In this document: in pieces, positions 11,873-20,705 of the stretch
Numbering within the stretch: the stretch's first letter is position 1
Layout of the letters: the number at the start of each line of letters is the position of its first letter
Position numbers and translations under genes: made by a program
Notes under the pieces: model-generated
The model's input: only the letters and a program-made list of their open reading frames with translations
What the model was told of the DNA's origin: nothing
The model's database searches: none
DNA from: Plantibacter sp. Leaf314
GTDB lineage: Bacteria; Actinomycetota; Actinomycetes; Actinomycetales; Microbacteriaceae
Reading direction: 5' to 3'
NCBI RefSeq assembly: GCF_001423185.1
Contig: NZ_LMOB01000002.1
Location: forward strand, 3,572 to 67,571
Length of the DNA: 64,000 nt

Positions 11873-13432
11873 ATGGAAGATACGGCAACGTCTGAACGAA
11901 CTGACCCCGCTGCGCCGCTCCGGCAGGTCGGAGCACTCATCCGTGGGGCACGACAGGGACGCAAACTCACCCAGGCCCAACTGGCTGAACGCGTCGGCAC
12001 GAGCCAGAGCGCGATCAACCGGATCGAGCAGGGCAGCCAGAACATCAGCATCGACCTCCTGAGCCGGATCAGCACCGCGCTCGAGAGCGAGATCGTCAGT
12101 TTCGGCGAGCAGAAGAAGAACTCGCACCTCCGCGTCCAGGGCGGACGCAGACTCCACGGGAGCATCGAGGTCCGTTCGAGCAAGAACGCCTCGGTCGCCC
12201 TGCTCTGCGCGGCGCTCATGAACCGAGGCCGCACCACGCTCCACGGCATCGCCCGCATCGTCGAGGTCGACCGCATCATCGACGTCCTGCGCAGTCTCGG
12301 CGTCTCCGTCGTGTGGTCGCCCGACGGCCAGGACGTGGAGATCCACGTGCCCGACGACCTCTCGCTCGCGAGCATCGACGAGGACGCCGGACGACGCACC
12401 CGCAGCGTGCTCATGTTCCTCGGCCCGTTGCTCGGCCGATACGACACCTTCGCCCTGCCCTACGCCGGCGGCTGCGACCTCGGAACACGCACGGTCGAAC
12501 CCCACCTCATCGCCCTGCGGCCCTTCGGCCTGTCCATCGAGGCCACGGCCGGGTGGTACCAGGCCACCGTCGCTCCCGATGTGCCCGAGGAACTGACCGT
12601 CGTGCTGACCGAACGCGGCGACACCGTCACCGAGAACGCGATCATGGCCGCCGCGGTCCGGGACGGGGTCACGACCATCCGCAACGCCAGCCCGAACTAC
12701 ATGGTGCAGGACCTCTGCTTCTACCTCGAGCTCCTCGGCATCACCATCGACGGCATCGGCAGCACGACCCTCCGGATCACGGGCCGCAGCGTCATCAACG
12801 AGGACGTGGACTACTGGCCGAGCGAGGACCCGGTGGAAGCGATGAGCCTGCTGACTGCAGGCATCGTCACCGATTCGGAGATCACCGTCACACGGGTCCC
12901 GATCGAGTTCATGGAGATCGAACTCGCGACGCTCGGCGAGATGGGCCTGCGTCACACCCGCTCCCCCGAGTACCCGGCGGCGAACGGTCGCACCCGGCTC
13001 GTGGACGTCACCGTGCACCCGTCCAAGCTGCACGCACCGATCGACAAGATCCACCCGATGCCGTTCCCCGGACTGAACATCGACAACCTGCCGTTCTTCG
13101 CCGTCATCGCCGCGTGCGCCGAGGGCGACACCCTCATCCACGATTGGGTCTACGAGGGTCGGGCGATCCACCTCACCGACCTCACGCGCCTCGGGGCGAA
13201 CGTCCGCTTGCGCGACCCGCACCGCATCGACGTCTCCGGTCCGACGCACTGGTCCGGAGCCGAGGTGAGCTGCCCGCCGGCACTCCGACCCGCCGTCGTC
13301 ATCCTGCTGGCCATGCTCGCGGCGAAGGGCACGAGTGTCCTGCGGAACGTCGACATCATCGCCCGTGGGTACGAGCAACTGCAGGAACGACTCATCACCC
13401 TCGGCGCCTCGATCGAGACGTTCCGCGACTGA
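11873..13432 (+). CDS. XRE helix-turn-helix / MurA-like enolpyruvyl transferase fusion
   Basis: This 519-residue protein joins a Cro/CI-type DNA-binding domain (residues 16-77: LRQVGALIRGARQ, TQAQLAERVGTSQSAINRIE) to a full MurA-like domain (86-519). MurA transfers enolpyruvate from PEP to UDP-GlcNAc in the first step of peptidoglycan synthesis. The expected active-site residues are kept: Lys104-Asn105 in SSKNA, Cys201 and Arg206 in AGGCDLGTRTVE, Asp404 in NIDNLPFF, and Arg472 in ALRPAVV. Cys201 is the fosfomycin target in classical MurA. The start is the ATG at 11873; an out-of-frame ATG at 11865 is not used. Usual MurA is about 420 residues without a helix-turn-helix. Whether it is an active enzyme, a substrate-sensing repressor or both is inference. 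Confidence 0.88.
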   Translation: MEDTATSERTDPAAPLRQVGALIRGARQGRKLTQAQLAERVGTSQSAINRIEQGSQNISIDLLSRISTALESEIVSFGEQKKNSHLRVQGGRRLHGSIEVRSSKNASVALLCAALMNRGRTTLHGIARIVEVDRIIDVLRSLGVSVVWSPDGQDVEIHVPDDLSLASIDEDAGRRTRSVLMFLGPLLGRYDTFALPYAGGCDLGTRTVEPHLIALRPFGLSIEATAGWYQATVAPDVPEELTVVLTERGDTVTENAIMAAAVRDGVTTIRNASPNYMVQDLCFYLELLGITIDGIGSTTLRITGRSVINEDVDYWPSEDPVEAMSLLTAGIVTDSEITVTRVPIEFMEIELATLGEMGLRHTRSPEYPAANGRTRLVDVTVHPSKLHAPIDKIHPMPFPGLNIDNLPFFAVIAACAEGDTLIHDWVYEGRAIHLTDLTRLGANVRLRDPHRIDVSGPTHWSGAEVSCPPALRPAVVILLAMLAAKGTSVLRNVDIIARGYEQLQERLITLGASIETFRD

Positions 13433-13448
13433 GTCCCCTACGACGGAC

Positions 13449-13481
13449 GCGGCCCCGCAGATCATCGATCCGCGGGGCCGC
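13449..13481. terminator. Bidirectional terminator between HTH-MurA and pheT
   Basis: Perfect 10-base arms GCGGCCCCGC (13449-13458) and GCGGGGCCGC (13472-13481) around a 13-base loop lie between two convergent genes. The following bases are only partly T-rich. Confidence 0.7.
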
Positions 13482-13501
13482 TTCGTCTGTCCTGGACCGA
13501 C

Positions 13502-16015
13502 TCAGTCGCGGATGCTCGCGCCGAAGCGCTCCGCGGCCGCCGCCGCTCCGGCGAGCTTCGCGTCGCTCGCCTCCGCAGCCGTCAGCGTGCGATCCGACGC
13601 CCGGAAGCGCAAGGCGAAGGTGAGACTCTTGCTCCCGGCCGGCACCCCCGTGCCCCGGTAGTCGTCGACGAGGCGGATCTGTTCGAGCAGCGAACCGGCC
13701 CCGTTCCGCACGGTCTCGAGCACGGCACCTGCGGCGACCGTCTCGGGCACCAGCAGTGACAGATCCTGCGTCGCCGCCGGCAGCGTCCGGACGCCGACCG
13801 CCTCGGGCACCGCGTCGCCGAGGGCGATGATGCGGTCGAGGTCGAGTTCCGCGACGGCCACGACGCGGGGCAGGTTGGCCGCCTCGGCGACCTGCGGGTG
13901 CAGTTCACCCGCATATCCGACCAGCACGTCACCGACGTGCAGGGCCGCAGCACGACCGGGGTGCATCGCCTGGTGCGCGCCCTGGGACACCGTGATCTCG
14001 ACACCGGTCGCGACGGCCACGGCCTGGACGGCCTCCAGCGCCTCGGCGATCCCGGCGGCGACCGCCGGCTGCCCCGGTTGCTTCGGCACACTGTTGCCGA
14101 CGGCGAGGAAGCCGAGGTGACGCGGCTGTGCCGGGACGCCCGCTTCGAGTTCGTCGAGCTGCTCGTCCGATGGTCGGGCTGCACCCTCCGGCAACACCGA
14201 CTGACCGAACGCGCCGTGCCGTGCAGGACGGAACACCGCCCCGAGCTCGAAGATCGCCAGGTCGGTCAGCCCACGCGACACGTTGCGGTGGGCGACGGTG
14301 AGGAGACCGGGCACCATGGACGCCCGGAGATACGGAGCTTTGGCGTCGAGGGGGTTCGCGAGCTTCACCGACGGGAGTTCCCCCGGCTGGGCGGTGCCGA
14401 AGCGGGCGTTCTCCTCGGCTGAGACGAACGGGTACGACAGGACCTCGGTGGCACCGCCGTAGGCGAGCGCGTCGGCGACGCCTCGGCGGAGTCGCTGCGA
14501 ACGGGTGAGCCCGCGGCCCGGAGGGGCGACCGGGAGCACGGACGGGATGCGGTCGTAACCGAGGATACGAGCGACCTCCTCCGCGAGATCCTCCTTGCCG
14601 GTGATGTCGTGGCGCCAGCTGGGCGGAGTCACGAGGAGGCCGTCGTCGGTGGCGGCGACGACCGCTCCGATCTCCGCGAGGGCCGACCGGGTCTCGTCGG
14701 CGCCGAAATCGACCCCGACCAGTCCGTTGATGTACCCGTCGGGCAGCAGGATCGCCTCACGATCGACAGCGGCGGCGACGGTCGATCCGAGCGCGTCCGG
14801 GCGACCACCCGCGAGGTCGACGAGCAACTGCGCGACCCGGCCGGCTGCTGCGATCGCGACCTGTGGGTCGACGCCGCGTTCGAAGCGCTTGGACGCCTCG
14901 CTCGGCAGCTTGTGGCGACGGGCGCTCCTGGCGATGGACACCTGATCGAAGTTCGCCGCCTCGATGAGGACGTTCCGGGTCGCGTCGGTGATCTCCGTGT
15001 GGAGGCCGCCCATGACGCCCGCCAGACCGATCGGACCGGAGTCGTCGGTGATCAGGAGGTCCTCGTCGTGCAGCTTCCGTTCCTGACCGTCGAGGGTGAC
15101 GAAGGTCTCCCCCGTCCGCGCACGTCTGACGACGATGCCGCCGGTGAGCGTGTCGAGGTCGTAGCCGTGGATCGGCTGGCCGAGCTCGAGCATGACGTAG
15201 TTCGTGATGTCGACGACGAGCGACACGGAGCGGATGCCCGCGAGCTTCAGTCTGGCGACCATCCAGGGCGGCGTCGGCCGGCTCGGGTCGACCTCGCGCA
15301 CCACGCGCGTCACGAACACTGTCGAACCGACGCGGCCCCGGATCGGAGCCACGTCGTCGATGGTGACCGGGAACCCGTCGAGTTCGGTCGTGAAGGTGTC
15401 GGGCACACTGGACGCCGGATCGCGGAACGGAGCGCCCGTCGCGTGCGAGTACTCGCGGGCCACCCCACGGATGGAGAACGCGTAACCGCGGTCCGGCGTG
15501 ACGTTCAATTCGACCGCCGCGTCGTCCAGACCGAGCAGCGCGATGGCGTCCGTACCGACGGGTGCCTCAACACCGATCGTCGAAAGCCGCAGGATGCCGT
15601 CGTGGTCCTCACCGAGGCCGAGCTCTCGGGCGGAGGCGATCATGCCGTCGGACACGTGACCGTAGGTCTTCCGCGCGGCGATCGGGAACGGGCCGGGGAG
15701 CACGGCTCCCGGCAGGGTGACGACGACCTGGTCGCCGACGAAGAAGTTGCCGGCGCCGCAGACGATGCCGCGTACGGCACCCTCGTCATCGCCCTCGGCG
15801 ACACGCACCTGGCACCAGCGGATGGTCTTCCCGTTCGACTGGGGCTCCTCGACGAACTCGAGCACCTCGCCGACCACGATGGGGCCGGTCAGCTCGAAGA
15901 CGTGGATGTCCTCCTCCTCGAGCCCGACACGGACGAGGGCCGCGTGGACGTCTTCGGGGGTGGTCCCCGGGGCGAGTTCGACGAACTCCCCGAGCCAGCT
16001 CAATGGAACACGCAC
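13502..16015 (-). CDS. pheT: Phenylalanine-tRNA ligase beta subunit
   Basis: This 837-residue subunit of the alpha2-beta2 synthetase carries the usual order: N-terminal VRVPLSWLGEFVEL, tRNA-binding EMAP/OB-like region (about residues 40-160), B3/4 editing region (about 215-390), B5 domain, catalytic-like core, and a C-terminal ferredoxin-fold anticodon-binding domain ending near RFGASIRD. The frame is open to 16207, but a GTG at 16015, two bases after the pheS stop, gives the family's normal N-terminus. It is coupled to pheS. Confidence 0.95.
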   Translation of the reverse strand: MRVPLSWLGEFVELAPGTTPEDVHAALVRVGLEEEDIHVFELTGPIVVGEVLEFVEEPQSNGKTIRWCQVRVAEGDDEGAVRGIVCGAGNFFVGDQVVVTLPGAVLPGPFPIAARKTYGHVSDGMIASARELGLGEDHDGILRLSTIGVEAPVGTDAIALLGLDDAAVELNVTPDRGYAFSIRGVAREYSHATGAPFRDPASSVPDTFTTELDGFPVTIDDVAPIRGRVGSTVFVTRVVREVDPSRPTPPWMVARLKLAGIRSVSLVVDITNYVMLELGQPIHGYDLDTLTGGIVVRRARTGETFVTLDGQERKLHDEDLLITDDSGPIGLAGVMGGLHTEITDATRNVLIEAANFDQVSIARSARRHKLPSEASKRFERGVDPQVAIAAAGRVAQLLVDLAGGRPDALGSTVAAAVDREAILLPDGYINGLVGVDFGADETRSALAEIGAVVAATDDGLLVTPPSWRHDITGKEDLAEEVARILGYDRIPSVLPVAPPGRGLTRSQRLRRGVADALAYGGATEVLSYPFVSAEENARFGTAQPGELPSVKLANPLDAKAPYLRASMVPGLLTVAHRNVSRGLTDLAIFELGAVFRPARHGAFGQSVLPEGAARPSDEQLDELEAGVPAQPRHLGFLAVGNSVPKQPGQPAVAAGIAEALEAVQAVAVATGVEITVSQGAHQAMHPGRAAALHVGDVLVGYAGELHPQVAEAANLPRVVAVAELDLDRIIALGDAVPEAVGVRTLPAATQDLSLLVPETVAAGAVLETVRNGAGSLLEQIRLVDDYRGTGVPAGSKSLTFALRFRASDRTLTAAEASDAKLAGAAAAAERFGASIRD

Positions 16016-16017
16016 GA

Positions 16018-17058
16018 CTACACCACCATCCCGAACTGCTGGGAGAAGCGGACGTCGCCCTCCACCATCTCTCGCATGTCCTGCACACCGTCGCGGAGCA
16101 TCAGCCCGCGCTCGACGCCCATCCCGAAGGCGAAGCCCGAATAGACGTCGGGGTCGATCCCCGCCGAGCGGAGCACGTTCGGGTTGATCATCCCGCACCC
16201 ACCCCACTCGATCCAGCGCGGGCCGTCCTTGAAGGTCGGGTGCCAGAAGTCGAGCTCGGCGCTCGGCTCGGTGAAGGGGAAGTAGCTGGGGCGCAGTCGC
16301 ACCTTCGCGTCGTCGCCGAAGACACTCTTCACGAAGTGGTCGAGGGTGCCGCGGAGATGCGCCATCGTGAGCCCCTTGTCGACGGCGAGGCCCTCGAACT
16401 GCATGAAGACGGGCGTGTGGGTGGCGTCGAGTTCATCCGTGCGGTACACCCGGCCCGGCGCCAGGACGTAGACCGGGAGCTCGCGCTCGAGCAGCGAGCG
16501 GACCTGGACCGGCGAGGTGTGGGTGCGCAGGACGAGGTGGGACTCGAGCGGCTCGACGAAGAAGGTGTCCTGCATGGCACGCGCCGGGTGGTCGGCGTCG
16601 AAGTTCAGGGCGTCGAAGTTGAACCACTCGCTCTCGACCTCCGGCCCCTCGGCGATCTCCCACCCCATGCCGACGAAGATGTCCGACACCCGGTCCTGCA
16701 GCAGGGTGAGCGGGTGCCTCGCGCCGACCGTGCGCCGCAGGGGCACCGCGGTGACGTCGATCGTCTCGGCCGCGAGGCGTGCCTCCGTCTCGGCGGCGAG
16801 GATCTCGTCCTCGCGAGCGCTCAACGCCTTGGCGACCCGACCACGCGCCTGGCCGACGAGCTTGCCGAGAGCGGCCTTCTGGTCGTTCGGCACACTGCGG
16901 AGCGAGCCGTTGAGGGTGGCGAGCGGTGAAGCCTCGCCGGCGTGGGCTGATCGGACCGCTTTGAGGGCGGCCGAGTCGGTGGCGGCGGCGATGGCTTCGA
17001 GAGCGGCATCGACCGCGGCGTTCACCGCTGGTTCGGAGATTGGGGATGCGTCGGACAC
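16018..17058 (-). CDS. pheS: Phenylalanine-tRNA ligase alpha subunit
   Basis: This 346-residue catalytic subunit charges tRNA-Phe. An N-terminal coiled-coil (about residues 1-90) is followed by the class II core, with motif 2 (AELDFWHPTF nearby) and motif 3 (FGMGVERGLMLRDGV). The GTG start of VSDASPIS gives the normal length; the longer frame to 17112 adds a low-complexity Arg-rich leader unlike the family. A TAGACT hexamer lies about 14 bases upstream of the GTG. pheT follows directly. Confidence 0.95.
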   Translation of the reverse strand: MSDASPISEPAVNAAVDAALEAIAAATDSAALKAVRSAHAGEASPLATLNGSLRSVPNDQKAALGKLVGQARGRVAKALSAREDEILAAETEARLAAETIDVTAVPLRRTVGARHPLTLLQDRVSDIFVGMGWEIAEGPEVESEWFNFDALNFDADHPARAMQDTFFVEPLESHLVLRTHTSPVQVRSLLERELPVYVLAPGRVYRTDELDATHTPVFMQFEGLAVDKGLTMAHLRGTLDHFVKSVFGDDAKVRLRPSYFPFTEPSAELDFWHPTFKDGPRWIEWGGCGMINPNVLRSAGIDPDVYSGFAFGMGVERGLMLRDGVQDMREMVEGDVRFSQQFGMVV

Positions 17059-17125
17059 GAGAGCCAAGTCTACCCAGGCGCCCGCCCCGCGGCGCGACCG
17101 GCTGCAACGCACCCAGTCGCCGCCG

Positions 17126-18025
17126 TCAGGGTGTGGGGCGTCCCGTCTGGTCCCCGAACTGCACGCCGATCAGCTGGGTCGTCGTCACCTCGGGAGCGGC
17201 CTGCTCCTTCGGCGTCCGAGGGGACCGACGCGTGCGTACCTCGACGATCTTCGCGACCCCGGACAGGATGAGGCAGAGCACGATGTAGATCGACCCCATG
17301 ACGATGATGGACGGGATGATCGGACTGCCGTACAGCGCCTGCGACCCGAACTGCTTCGCCAGGTAGAGGAGCTCCTGGTAGGTGATGAGGAAGCCGAGCG
17401 CCGTGTCCTTCAACGCGACCACGAGCTGCGCGATGATGACGGGCAGCATCGCCCGGATCGCCTGTGGGAACAGGATCAGGCGGAGGACGGCGGACTTGCG
17501 CAGCCCGATCGCGTACGCGGCCTCGCCCTGCCCCTTCGGCAGCGACTCGATGCCCGCTCGGAAGATCTCGGAGAACACCGCGCCGTTGTACAGCGTCAGC
17601 GCGATGGCGACGGCGACGAACGGCGTCACGAAGGTGAACCCGAGGGGCGGCAGCCCGTAGTACATGAGCATCATGAGGATGAGGACCGGGACGGCCCGGA
17701 AGAACTCGATGAAGATCGTGAAGGGGACGCTGATGATCTTGTGGTCCGACAGCCGACCGATCGCCAGCACCAGTCCGAGGACGACGCTGCACACGGCGGC
17801 GACCGCGAAGGCGGACAGGGTCGCGCCCGTCGCTTGGAGGATCTGCTCCCACACGCGGGGGAAGGTGAAGAGCTTCCACTTCGAAGCGGTGAACTGCCCG
17901 GTCTCGATGAACCGGAAGACGATGAAGGCGAGGATGCCGGCGACGACGAGGACGGTCGCGACCCCGATCCACCGGTAGCGGACGACGGCCTTCGGGCCGG
18001 GGGTGTCGAACAGGACGGAGCTCAT
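17126..18025 (-). CDS. Glutamate-type ABC transporter permease (second)
   Basis: This 299-residue inner-membrane permease of the polar amino acid (HisM/GluD) type starts with a span near residues 20-42 and has the ABC loop motif EAAYAIGLRKSAVLRLILFPQAIR that contacts the ATPase. A hydrophilic tail of about 35 residues (RTRRSPRTPKEQ) extends past the usual end. It overlaps the first permease by ATGA at 18022-18025. Together with the next three genes upstream it matches the gluABCD layout known from Corynebacterium. Confidence 0.88.
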   Translation of the reverse strand: MSSVLFDTPGPKAVVRYRWIGVATVLVVAGILAFIVFRFIETGQFTASKWKLFTFPRVWEQILQATGATLSAFAVAAVCSVVLGLVLAIGRLSDHKIISVPFTIFIEFFRAVPVLILMMLMYYGLPPLGFTFVTPFVAVAIALTLYNGAVFSEIFRAGIESLPKGQGEAAYAIGLRKSAVLRLILFPQAIRAMLPVIIAQLVVALKDTALGFLITYQELLYLAKQFGSQALYGSPIIPSIIVMGSIYIVLCLILSGVAKIVEVRTRRSPRTPKEQAAPEVTTTQLIGVQFGDQTGRPTP

Positions 18026-18669
18026 CGCGCGATCCTCCACTTCTTCTCGAAGGCCCGTTGGGCGAGGGACAGGAGCGACACGAGGGCGACGAAGATGAGC
18101 GCCACCCACAGCAGTCCGATGAGGAGCGGTTCACCGCGTTCGGACAGGTTCGCACGGATGGCACCGGCTTCGGCGACGGAGAAGCCCGCTGCGACGGTGG
18201 TGTTCTTCAGCAGGGCGATCAACACGCTGAACAGCGGCGGGAGCACCGCACGGAACGCCTGCGGGAGGATGACGAGTGTCATGGTCTGCCCGAACGGCAG
18301 GCCGATCGCACGAGCGGCCTCGGCCTGGCCGATCGGCACCGTGTTGACGCCCGATCGCAGGACCTCGGCGACGTAGGTCGCGGTGTAGAGGCTCAGTCCG
18401 ATGATCGCGAGCGTGGTGTAGCTCACTTCCGGAAGCCCGAGTTTGGGGTAGCCGAAGGCGAAGAAGAAGAGGATGAGGGTGAGCGGGGTGTTGCGCACCG
18501 TGTTGACGTAGACGGTGCCGAACAGGCGCATGGCGGGCACCGGCGAGACCCGCATCGCACCGACGATGGTGCCGAGCACGAGCGCGAAGAACCCCGACAC
18601 CACGAACAACAGCAGGGTGTTGCGGAAGCCGGTGACGAAGAGGTCGAGATTGTCGAGCAGGACGTTCAT
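18022..18669 (-). CDS. Glutamate-type ABC transporter permease (first)
   Basis: This 215-residue permease (GluC-like) has five predicted spans and the ATPase-contact loop EAARAIGLPFGQTMTLVILPQAFR. Length and motif are normal for polar amino acid permeases. The ATG at 18669 (MNVLLDNLDLF) is preferred over the open frame to 18750. It lies between the binding-protein gene (108 bases upstream) and the second permease (ATGA overlap), so both permeases are probably made together as a heterodimer. Confidence 0.88.
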   Translation of the reverse strand: MNVLLDNLDLFVTGFRNTLLLFVVSGFFALVLGTIVGAMRVSPVPAMRLFGTVYVNTVRNTPLTLILFFFAFGYPKLGLPEVSYTTLAIIGLSLYTATYVAEVLRSGVNTVPIGQAEAARAIGLPFGQTMTLVILPQAFRAVLPPLFSVLIALLKNTTVAAGFSVAEAGAIRANLSERGEPLLIGLLWVALIFVALVSLLSLAQRAFEKKWRIAR

Positions 18670-18776
18670 GTCGCGCACGCCTTTCGGGAGGGGGACGCCC
18701 GTGGCGGGCGCCTGGGCGGAGTCGACGGGACAGCTCCCCCGGACGGCCACTGGTGCGTGGCCGCCCGGGGCGCTGC

Positions 18777-19673
18777 TTAGTAGTCGTCGACCGCCGGCTG
18801 GGTCACCTTGGTGCCCGAGGCGCCGAGGGTGGCATCGTAGATCTTGGTCCAGGTGTCGCCGCCATCGGTGAACATCGTGTTGATGAAGTGGCGGAGCGCG
18901 TCGTCACCCTTCGGGAGACCGATGCCGTAGAGCTCGGTGCTGAACGGTTCGCCGACGACCTTGAGGGTGTCGGGGAACTGCGCCGCGTATCCGATGAGGA
19001 TGGCCTGGTCGGTCGTGACCGCGTCGACCTTGCCGTCGTTCAGCGCCTCGACACACTGCGAGTAGGTGTCGAACTCCTCCGTCTTGGTGTCGGGGAAGTT
19101 GTCCTTGATGTTCTGGATGGGCGTGGAACCGGTCGCCGAGCAGACGGTCTTGCCTGCGAGGTCGTCCTCGCCCTTGATGTCGTCGTTGTCAGCGGCGACG
19201 AGCAGGCCCTGGCCGGTCTCGAAGTACGGGCCGGCGAAGTCGATCTGCTCCTTGCGCTTGTCGGTGATCGAGTAGGTCCCGACGTAGTAGTCGATGTCGC
19301 CGTTCACGATCGCGGACTCGCGGTTCGCGCTCGGGATCGCCTTGAACTCGATCTTGTCGGCGTCGAAGCCGAGCGATGCGGCGATCCATGTCGCCATCTC
19401 GACGTCGAAGCCGGAGCGTTCGCCGGTGGCCGCGTCGAGGTACCCGAGACCGGGCTGGTCCTCCTTCACGCCGATGCGGACCTTGTCGGCCTTCACCATC
19501 GCGTCGTAGGTGGGGCTGCCTTCGAGCTGGACGTCGGAGGCGACCTCGAAGAGGGCGCCGCCGTCGGACGCGCCGTCGGTCGATCCGGTGCCGGCGTCGC
19601 CGCCGCTGCACCCGCTGAGCGCGAGCGCTGCTGCAGCGACTCCCGCGGTGATGAACATGAGCCTCTTGCGCAT
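18777..19673 (-). CDS. Glutamate-type ABC transporter substrate-binding lipoprotein
   Basis: This 298-residue family 3 solute-binding protein starts with a lipoprotein signal ending in LALSGC, with the lipidated Cys at residue 22. The mature part has the amino-acid-binding core: VRIGVKEDQPGLGYLD, SGFDVEMATWIAASLG and DYYVGTYSITDKRKEQIDFA. It should sit on the outer face of the membrane and deliver glutamate or a related acidic amino acid. The start at MRKRLMF has a GGAAGGA ribosome site; longer in-frame starts lack a signal peptide. Confidence 0.9.
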   Translation of the reverse strand: MRKRLMFITAGVAAAALALSGCSGGDAGTGSTDGASDGGALFEVASDVQLEGSPTYDAMVKADKVRIGVKEDQPGLGYLDAATGERSGFDVEMATWIAASLGFDADKIEFKAIPSANRESAIVNGDIDYYVGTYSITDKRKEQIDFAGPYFETGQGLLVAADNDDIKGEDDLAGKTVCSATGSTPIQNIKDNFPDTKTEEFDTYSQCVEALNDGKVDAVTTDQAILIGYAAQFPDTLKVVGEPFSTELYGIGLPKGDDALRHFINTMFTDGGDTWTKIYDATLGASGTKVTQPAVDDY

Positions 19674-19764
19674 GTTGTCCTTCCTTCCTTGGTGCCCGGG
19701 ACGGGCCGATCGGTTGGTCAGTTCCGGGTCGCCGCGCGGGGAGCGCGATCCGGAGTCGGATGGG

Positions 19765-20613
19765 TCAGAGGGTGAGGAGCTTCGACAGGAAGTCCTTCGC
19801 GCGATCCGACTGCGGGTTCGTGAAGAACGACTCCGGGTCGGTGTCCTCGAGGATCTCCCCGTCGGCCATGAAGACCACACGGTCGGCGGCCTTCCTGGCG
19901 AAGCCCATCTCGTGGGTGACGACGATCATCGTCATGCCTTCGCTCGCGAGCTGCACCATGACGTCGAGCACCTCGTTGATCATCTCGGGGTCGAGCGCCG
20001 AGGTGGGCTCGTCGAAGAGCATGACCTTGGGCTTCATGGCGAGGGCTCGGGCGATGGCGACGCGCTGCTGCTGTCCGCCGGACAACTGCGCGGGCAGCTT
20101 GTCGGCCTGCACGCCGATACCGACGCGTTCGAGGAGCACCTTGGCCGCGTCGTCGGCGTCACGCTTCTTCTGCTTGCGCACCTTGATCGGTCCGAGCGTG
20201 ACGTTCTCGCGGATGGTCTTGTGCGCGAACAGGTTGAAGGACTGGAAGACCATGCCGACGTCGGCCCGGAGCTCGGCGAGTTGCTTGCCCTCCTCGGGGA
20301 GGCGCTTGCCGTCGATCCGGATCTCCCCCGAGGTGATCGTCTCGAGTCGGTTGATGGTGCGGCACAGGGTCGACTTGCCGGAACCGGACGGTCCGATCAC
20401 GACGACGACCTCACCCTTGTTGACGGTGAGGTTGATGCGCTTCAGGGCGTGGAAGTCGCCGTAGTGCTTCTCGACGTCCTCCATGACAACGAGCGGCTCG
20501 CCCCTGCCCGCCTGAATGGGATTACTGGTGGTCTCGTATGCTCCTGCGGCTCCGTGCGCTGACGCGGCTTCGGGTTCCGTCGGGCCGGAGTTCGGGGACG
20601 CTGTTGGCTCCAT
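19765..20613 (-). CDS. Glutamate-type ABC transporter ATP-binding protein
   Basis: This 282-residue ATPase has an unusual 30-residue N-terminal tail before the ABC core ([19 protein letters not shown]). Walker A is GPSGSGKST, the signature is [15 protein letters not shown], Walker B is [13 protein letters not shown], and the switch His is in VVTHEMG. It is the first gene of the importer operon. The frame opens at a TTG (20622), but a TAGTTT -10 overlaps that codon, so the ATG at 20613 is used and the mRNA is probably leaderless. Confidence 0.92.
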   Translation of the reverse strand: MEPTASPNSGPTEPEAASAHGAAGAYETTSNPIQAGRGEPLVVMEDVEKHYGDFHALKRINLTVNKGEVVVVIGPSGSGKSTLCRTINRLETITSGEIRIDGKRLPEEGKQLAELRADVGMVFQSFNLFAHKTIRENVTLGPIKVRKQKKRDADDAAKVLLERVGIGVQADKLPAQLSGGQQQRVAIARALAMKPKVMLFDEPTSALDPEMINEVLDVMVQLASEGMTMIVVTHEMGFARKAADRVVFMADGEILEDTDPESFFTNPQSDRAKDFLSKLLTL

Positions 20614-20620
20614 GTAACCC

Positions 20621-20626
20621 AAACTA
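20621..20626 (-). promoter_or_regulatory. -10 box of the glutamate transporter operon
   Basis: TAGTTT on the minus strand at -13 to -8 from the ATG at 20613 supports a leaderless start there. Confidence 0.4.
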
Positions 20627-20664
20627 GGTGACCGTGTGTTTCGTGCGCATGACGGAAGCGCTAC

Positions 20665-20682
20665 GGTTACCGTTTCGTAACC
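20665..20682 (-). promoter_or_regulatory. GlnR-like site before the glutamate transporter
   Basis: A symmetric GGTTAC-N6-GTAACC lies 52-69 bases upstream of the importer's presumed transcription start. It fits the GTNAC-N6-GNAAC pattern reported for actinobacterial GlnR boxes, at a position typical for an activator. Nitrogen control of glutamate uptake would make sense. Another regulator could use the same palindrome. Confidence 0.45.
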
Positions 20683-20705
20683 TCGACGGCCGACGCCTCA
20701 GGCGC

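Noticed and set aside
11849..13465. A long open frame opposite the HTH-MurA gene
   Set aside because: No family match, Asp/Val/Arg/Gly-rich composition, fully inside a certain gene on the other strand.
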